Origin: Rhodoferax sp. UBA4127
GTDB taxonomy: Bacteria; Pseudomonadota; Gammaproteobacteria; Burkholderiales; Burkholderiaceae_C
Length of the DNA: 26,287 nucleotides
Assembly: GCA_002381045.1 (NCBI GenBank)
Contig: DFWT01000206.1
Span: 1 to 26,287, forward strand
Direction of reading: 5' to 3'
The position numbers and the translations under genes are program-made. The notes beneath the pieces are model-generated. The model ran no database searches. It worked only from the letters and a program-made list of their open reading frames with translations, and was not told the origin of the DNA. Shown in pieces: positions 23,077 through 26,287 of the stretch; the first letter of the stretch is position 1; each line of letters starts with the position of its first letter.

Positions 23077-25032
23077 TCAGGGTTTGATGGTGTAGGGCTG
23101 GTAAGTGGCATGTTGGCCGTGCAGGGTTTGCACCAGATGCAGCACTTGGCCGTCCATGATGCGTCGCCAGTCCATTTGCAGCCCGTAGCGGGTGTGGCAC
23201 ACGGGTGTGTTGAGCTTTTTCTCAAAGGCGTGCACAAAATTGCGCCTGGCGCTGACGCTCATCAGGCAGGGTTCGCCTGCGGCTTCAGGCCAAGTAAATT
23301 CGTCGGGTTTGATGCGACCGTTTTGCACCATGTCGATGACGAGGGTGTCCACGATGGGGCCACGAAATTCTTCCATTAGATCTGACACCAGTGCGTGGTG
23401 GCCTTGACGCGGGGTATGCAAAAAGCCTGCATAGGGGTTGAGTCCGCGTGCGGCCACCAAGGTCAGCAAGTTGTAGTACATGAGGGTGTAGCCGTATGAC
23501 AGCAGTGAGTTGACGGGGTCGGGCGGGGGCTGTTTGCGTCGGCCCTCAAATTTCCACTCTGGTGACAGCAGGGCTTTGAGGGCACGCCAGTAGGCGGCTG
23601 CAGCAGCGCCTTCGGTCCCGCGTAGGCTGTCGGTGTTTTCGGCACGCCCTGCTTTGCTGCGTGCAAGGTGCAGGCTGTCATACAGGTCCAGGGTTTGGGC
23701 TTGGTCTGCTGGGGGGCGGTGGCGATGCCATCGGCGCAACAGGGCCAGGTGGTTGCCAATTTTGCCTTGAACCATGGCACAGGCAATGGCCAAGCATTGG
23801 TCGGGTTGGTCCAGTGCCCTGAATTGGGCACGTTGCGTGTGCAGGTTGTCGATTTTCAGTGGGTCGATCAGGCCAAAGTAGCGACCGCGGCCACCTAGCA
23901 GCATGACGGGGATGCCCATTTCAAGGCACAGGCTAATGGCACCGCTGGTGATGTGGGTAGATCCAAAAGACATGACTTGGTGCAGGCGCTCGGCCGGGAT
24001 GCGTAAGGGGTCTTGCCCTGGGGTCAACACCATGAGTTGATGGCTATCGCGGTCCAGGGTGGTGTTGGGTTCGAGTAGGTAGAGGGTGCGCAGCAGTGGA
24101 TCGTTGGGGGTGTCGTCTTCGCTTGGGTCTTCGTCGCCTTGATTTGTGGTTGGGTCTGTGGTGGCGGGGCTGGGCTCTGGGCTGTTGGTTTCTGCTGTTG
24201 AGGAAAAATGGTGGCCCAAAAAGTCAAAGCCCTCGGCACAGAGGCGGATGTGAGTTTTGCTTGCGTTGAGCTGCAAGCCCAGTGGGGCCAGGGTGGTTTG
24301 CACCAGGGTTTGGACTTGATTGGCGCTGGCTTGGTCGGGGGAGAGCACCACAAAGTCGTCGGCGTAGCGCACAAAGTGCAGGCCGTGGATTTGCAAGGCT
24401 TGGTCTAGGGTGTCGAGCACTAGGTTGCACAGCAGAGGGCTGAGCGGGGAGCCTTGCGGCAGTCCCCGCACTAAGCTGCTTGGGCCGTGCAGGCCATGCG
24501 CGGGCGAAGGGTGAACAGTGCTGCGCAGGTATTGGCGAAGATACCGGGCGGTTTGGTGTTGCCACAGGCCGCGTTGGTGCAGTAGGGCTTGCACGGCGTG
24601 GTGGTCAATGCTGTCAAAGCAGTCGGCAATGTCGGCATCGAGCACCCAACTGGTGCCGGGTTGCTGCATTTTGTGTTCCAGGCCTTCGCAGGCGAGCAGC
24701 GCGCTTTTGCCGGGGCGGTAGGCGTAACTGTGTTCGCTAAAGGTGGGGTCGAGTTGTTCGCCAAGAATTTGGGCCAACGCCGATTGCACCAGCCGGTCGA
24801 CGAGTGTGGGCACCAGCAGCAACCGGTGCCCACCATTTTTTTTGGGTAGTGCGATGGGTTGGAGTGGCTGGGGGTGGTACTGGCCACTGGCAATTTTTTG
24901 GGAAAGTGCGCCGCACCAGGCCTGCGGGTTAAGTTGGATTTGCTCCAAGTCAATCTCGTTGCCGCTGTGGGTATCTAGCCGCGATGCCAGGTGTTGCCAG
25001 GCTTGCAGCAGGTGGCCAGCGGTGATGAGCAT
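23077..25032 (-). CDS. cas1: Reverse transcriptase-Cas1 fusion
   Basis: The 651-residue product joins a group II-intron-like reverse transcriptase (about 1-275) to Cas1 (about 313-651). RT motifs: LDADIADCFDSIDH (131-144, catalytic D134), GLPQGSPLSPLLCN (190-203) and RYADDFV (YADD at 223-226). Cas1 motifs: E474 in GTEGAAAAAYW, H539 in YAGFLHT, and D551/E554 in DLMEEFR, the metal-binding triad. A 35-residue linker rich in Pro, Thr, Asp and Glu (278-312) separates them. No N-terminal Cas6 domain is present. In studied systems such fusions acquire spacers from RNA as well as DNA, the RT copying RNA into DNA. All key residues are intact. The start at 25032 lies 15 bases after the upstream stop, with no clear ribosome-binding site. 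Confidence 0.95.
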   Translation of the reverse strand: MLITAGHLLQAWQHLASRLDTHSGNEIDLEQIQLNPQAWCGALSQKIASGQYHPQPLQPIALPKKNGGHRLLLVPTLVDRLVQSALAQILGEQLDPTFSEHSYAYRPGKSALLACEGLEHKMQQPGTSWVLDADIADCFDSIDHHAVQALLHQRGLWQHQTARYLRQYLRSTVHPSPAHGLHGPSSLVRGLPQGSPLSPLLCNLVLDTLDQALQIHGLHFVRYADDFVVLSPDQASANQVQTLVQTTLAPLGLQLNASKTHIRLCAEGFDFLGHHFSSTAETNSPEPSPATTDPTTNQGDEDPSEDDTPNDPLLRTLYLLEPNTTLDRDSHQLMVLTPGQDPLRIPAERLHQVMSFGSTHITSGAISLCLEMGIPVMLLGGRGRYFGLIDPLKIDNLHTQRAQFRALDQPDQCLAIACAMVQGKIGNHLALLRRWHRHRPPADQAQTLDLYDSLHLARSKAGRAENTDSLRGTEGAAAAAYWRALKALLSPEWKFEGRRKQPPPDPVNSLLSYGYTLMYYNLLTLVAARGLNPYAGFLHTPRQGHHALVSDLMEEFRGPIVDTLVIDMVQNGRIKPDEFTWPEAAGEPCLMSVSARRNFVHAFEKKLNTPVCHTRYGLQMDWRRIMDGQVLHLVQTLHGQHATYQPYTIKP

Positions 25033-25047
25033 GGGGTTGGCTTTAGC

Positions 25048-26055
25048 TCATATAGGTTGGGATTTGCTGGTTTTGCGTTTGAGTGGGGGAAGGCCGTATT
25101 TGTTGGGGTCTTTGATCAATTCCTTGGCCACGGTATATCCGCCGATGAGGCTATTGATGTTGAGCCGTTTCATTCGCTCTTGAATGGAGGCAGACGGCTG
25201 GAAGGATCCGTTCATGAGCCAGTAGGCTTTGCCTGTCGGGCCTCCGAAAATGGCGCGTGTGTAAGCCAGCTTTTCAATGTCATGCACCAGTACTTTGTTT
25301 TTGTCTTTGTGAACAAAGTTTCGGGTTTTAGCGTCGTAAACAAACTCCGAATCTTTGAATTTGTCGAGCAGGTCGGTGGTGGTGGCGTTTTCGATCTGTT
25401 TGACTTCGAATGTGAAGAGTTGGTATTTGTAGGTTGCTAGCGTGTCGTACTGTGCGAGTATTTCGCTTTTCGCCATCCATTTGCAGTCAGGCATTACCTC
25501 AGAGAAATCCAATTTTTGCAATTCACTTAGCAAGCGTTGCTCAAAATTATTGTCAGGTGTGCCACCGATGGTGACAGTCTGCCCGTGCAGTGCAAAATAA
25601 TCTTGAATGCCAATATCGTGCAGAAATGGGTGGTAGGTTGGGGTCCAGTTTTCATCCATTTGTGAAATTCTGTGGTGGTCTGTTTCCACAAAAAAACCGC
25701 GCAGTGTGTCGTCGTAGAAATTATCGAAGGCAGCGACGAGTGGGCCACGCATTTGTTCGGTGCCAGCCGAGCGGTTGAGCATCCAGTCATCATCTTCATT
25801 GTTATGCTGCGTGAGCAAATTGACGGTGAGGTCCCATACGCCTTTGGAGTCGTAGGCGTTGTCAATGGGATGTGCCTCGAATCGAACATCCGGTATGTTG
25901 CGCTGAACAACTTCTTTCAAGTCTTCAAAGCGCTTTTTCATGCCCCCGTGCTGGGGTGTGTAGATGCAATGCACCACGTCTGGCCGGATTTCGTTGATGG
26001 CGATGTAGTTGGGCAGTGGCTGACCGCTGATGATGGTGAGTAGGCGGGTGGTCAT
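25048..26055 (-). CDS. Card1/Can2-like CARF-nuclease effector
   Basis: The 335-residue product starts LLTIISGQPLPNYIAINEIRP, the first strand and helix of a CARF domain of the DUF1887 type, and has NRSAGTEQM (94-102) in place of the usual N-x-T-G-G-T-K-x-M ligand loop. The C-terminal half has NFEQRLLSEL (E172), YDTLATY (D204) and FTFEVK (E217, K219), a PD-(D/E)xK nuclease core, followed by AIFGGPTGKAYWLM. In the Card1/Can2 family, cyclic oligoadenylate made by the type III complex activates cutting of DNA and/or RNA. The AGGAG at 26061-26065 fixes the start at 26055. It lies 27 bases after cmr6 and before RT-cas1, so it is one operon with them. The family match is by motif only. Confidence 0.8.
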   Translation of the reverse strand: MTTRLLTIISGQPLPNYIAINEIRPDVVHCIYTPQHGGMKKRFEDLKEVVQRNIPDVRFEAHPIDNAYDSKGVWDLTVNLLTQHNNEDDDWMLNRSAGTEQMRGPLVAAFDNFYDDTLRGFFVETDHHRISQMDENWTPTYHPFLHDIGIQDYFALHGQTVTIGGTPDNNFEQRLLSELQKLDFSEVMPDCKWMAKSEILAQYDTLATYKYQLFTFEVKQIENATTTDLLDKFKDSEFVYDAKTRNFVHKDKNKVLVHDIEKLAYTRAIFGGPTGKAYWLMNGSFQPSASIQERMKRLNINSLIGGYTVAKELIKDPNKYGLPPLKRKTSKSQPI

Positions 26056-26082
26056 GGGGACTCCTGGGAAACTGGTTCAGGG

Positions 26083-26287
26083 TTATTTGCTGGGTAATTG
26101 GATGCAGCCATATTCGGGCGTGCGTGCGCCGATACCTTCGGTTTCCAGGGCCACTTGCAAGATGTTGAGTGCGTATTCGGCCCAGAGTTTTGGGCCTTGC
26201 ACTACAAATAAAAATTTGCCGTGAATTGCGATCTGCGGGCTGGGTTTGGGGCTGTCGAAGGGCGTGGCTGGTTTGGCGCCTTGGGTG
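26083..26287 (-). CDS. cmr6: Cmr6-like subunit, C-terminal part (cut by the window edge)
   Basis: The last 67 codons of a minus-strand gene enter from the right edge and end at a TAA (26083-26085). The segment GKFLFVVQGPKLWAEYALNI, followed by VALETEGIGARTPEYGCI, matches the Cmr6 C-terminus, where a helix ends in a G-I-G-A-R/K-T turn before a YG step. Cmr6 is a RAMP protein (RRM fold) that caps the type III-B effector backbone. A similar ending occurs in Cmr1 and Csm5, but the position as last effector gene before the accessory and adaptation genes favours Cmr6. The rest of the protein and the other cmr genes lie outside the window. Confidence 0.7.
   Translation of the reverse strand, partial: TQGAKPATPFDSPKPSPQIAIHGKFLFVVQGPKLWAEYALNILQVALETEGIGARTPEYGCIQLPSK

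Noticed and set aside
23077..25032. A Cas6 domain fused at the N-terminus of RT-Cas1, as in some relatives.
   Set aside because: The protein begins directly with reverse-transcriptase sequence and has no room for a Cas6 domain. Any cas6 must be elsewhere.

Overview
The window looks like a piece of a betaproteobacterial (Burkholderiales-type) chromosome or large plasmid. This is inferred from moderate-to-high GC, the style of the signal-peptide proteins, and the gene families present; no rRNA, tRNA or other phylogenetic marker is here to prove it. Most of the window is accessory DNA.

Layout. (1) 1-1460: flank with a periplasmic c-type cytochrome and a small J-domain protein, both on the minus strand. 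(2) About 1461-9031: a compact Tn7-like transposon with a minus-strand operon tnsA-tnsB-tnsC-tniQ in which the genes abut or overlap by a few bases, plus an XRE regulator. Five related direct motifs lie at the left end. Inverted, weaker copies lie at the right end. Almost no cargo is visible. (3) 9221-15365: a plus-strand, translationally coupled operon of an AAA+ ATPase, a Cys-containing phage-type hypothetical protein, four calcineurin-like metallophosphoesterases, a HAD protein of the type seen in RNA-repair contexts, a 54-residue membrane peptide and a PIN-like protein. (4) 15486-19559: a secreted Cys-repeat protein, a PD-(D/E)xK-like protein, a two-helix membrane protein, a thermonuclease gene interrupted by an in-frame stop, and a large lipoprotein. 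(5) 19560-21609: about 1.1 kb without a convincing gene, then two small hypothetical genes. (6) 22007-26287: a four-repeat CRISPR array followed, reading into the right edge, by two cas2 genes, a reverse transcriptase-Cas1 fusion, a Card1/Can2-like CARF nuclease and the 3' end of cmr6. This is the adaptation and accessory end of a type III-B (Cmr) locus whose effector genes lie beyond the right edge.

How the parts work together. In the transposon, TnsA and TnsB should cut and join DNA ends, TnsC is the ATP-dependent regulator, and TniQ selects the target. In the CRISPR locus, RT-Cas1 with the Cas2 proteins should acquire spacers, possibly from RNA. Cmr would be the RNA-guided interference complex, and the CARF nuclease would be switched on by the cyclic oligoadenylate that Cmr makes. 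The metallophosphoesterase operon is the least explained unit. Its enzymes are all phosphoryl hydrolases or nucleases next to an ATPase, which suggests nucleic-acid or nucleotide end processing, but substrate and purpose are unknown.

Two palindromes each occur twice: TCAGACGTCTGA inside the transposon, and CGCAAGCTTGCG about 70 bases upstream of two separate start codons. They are candidates for shared operators.
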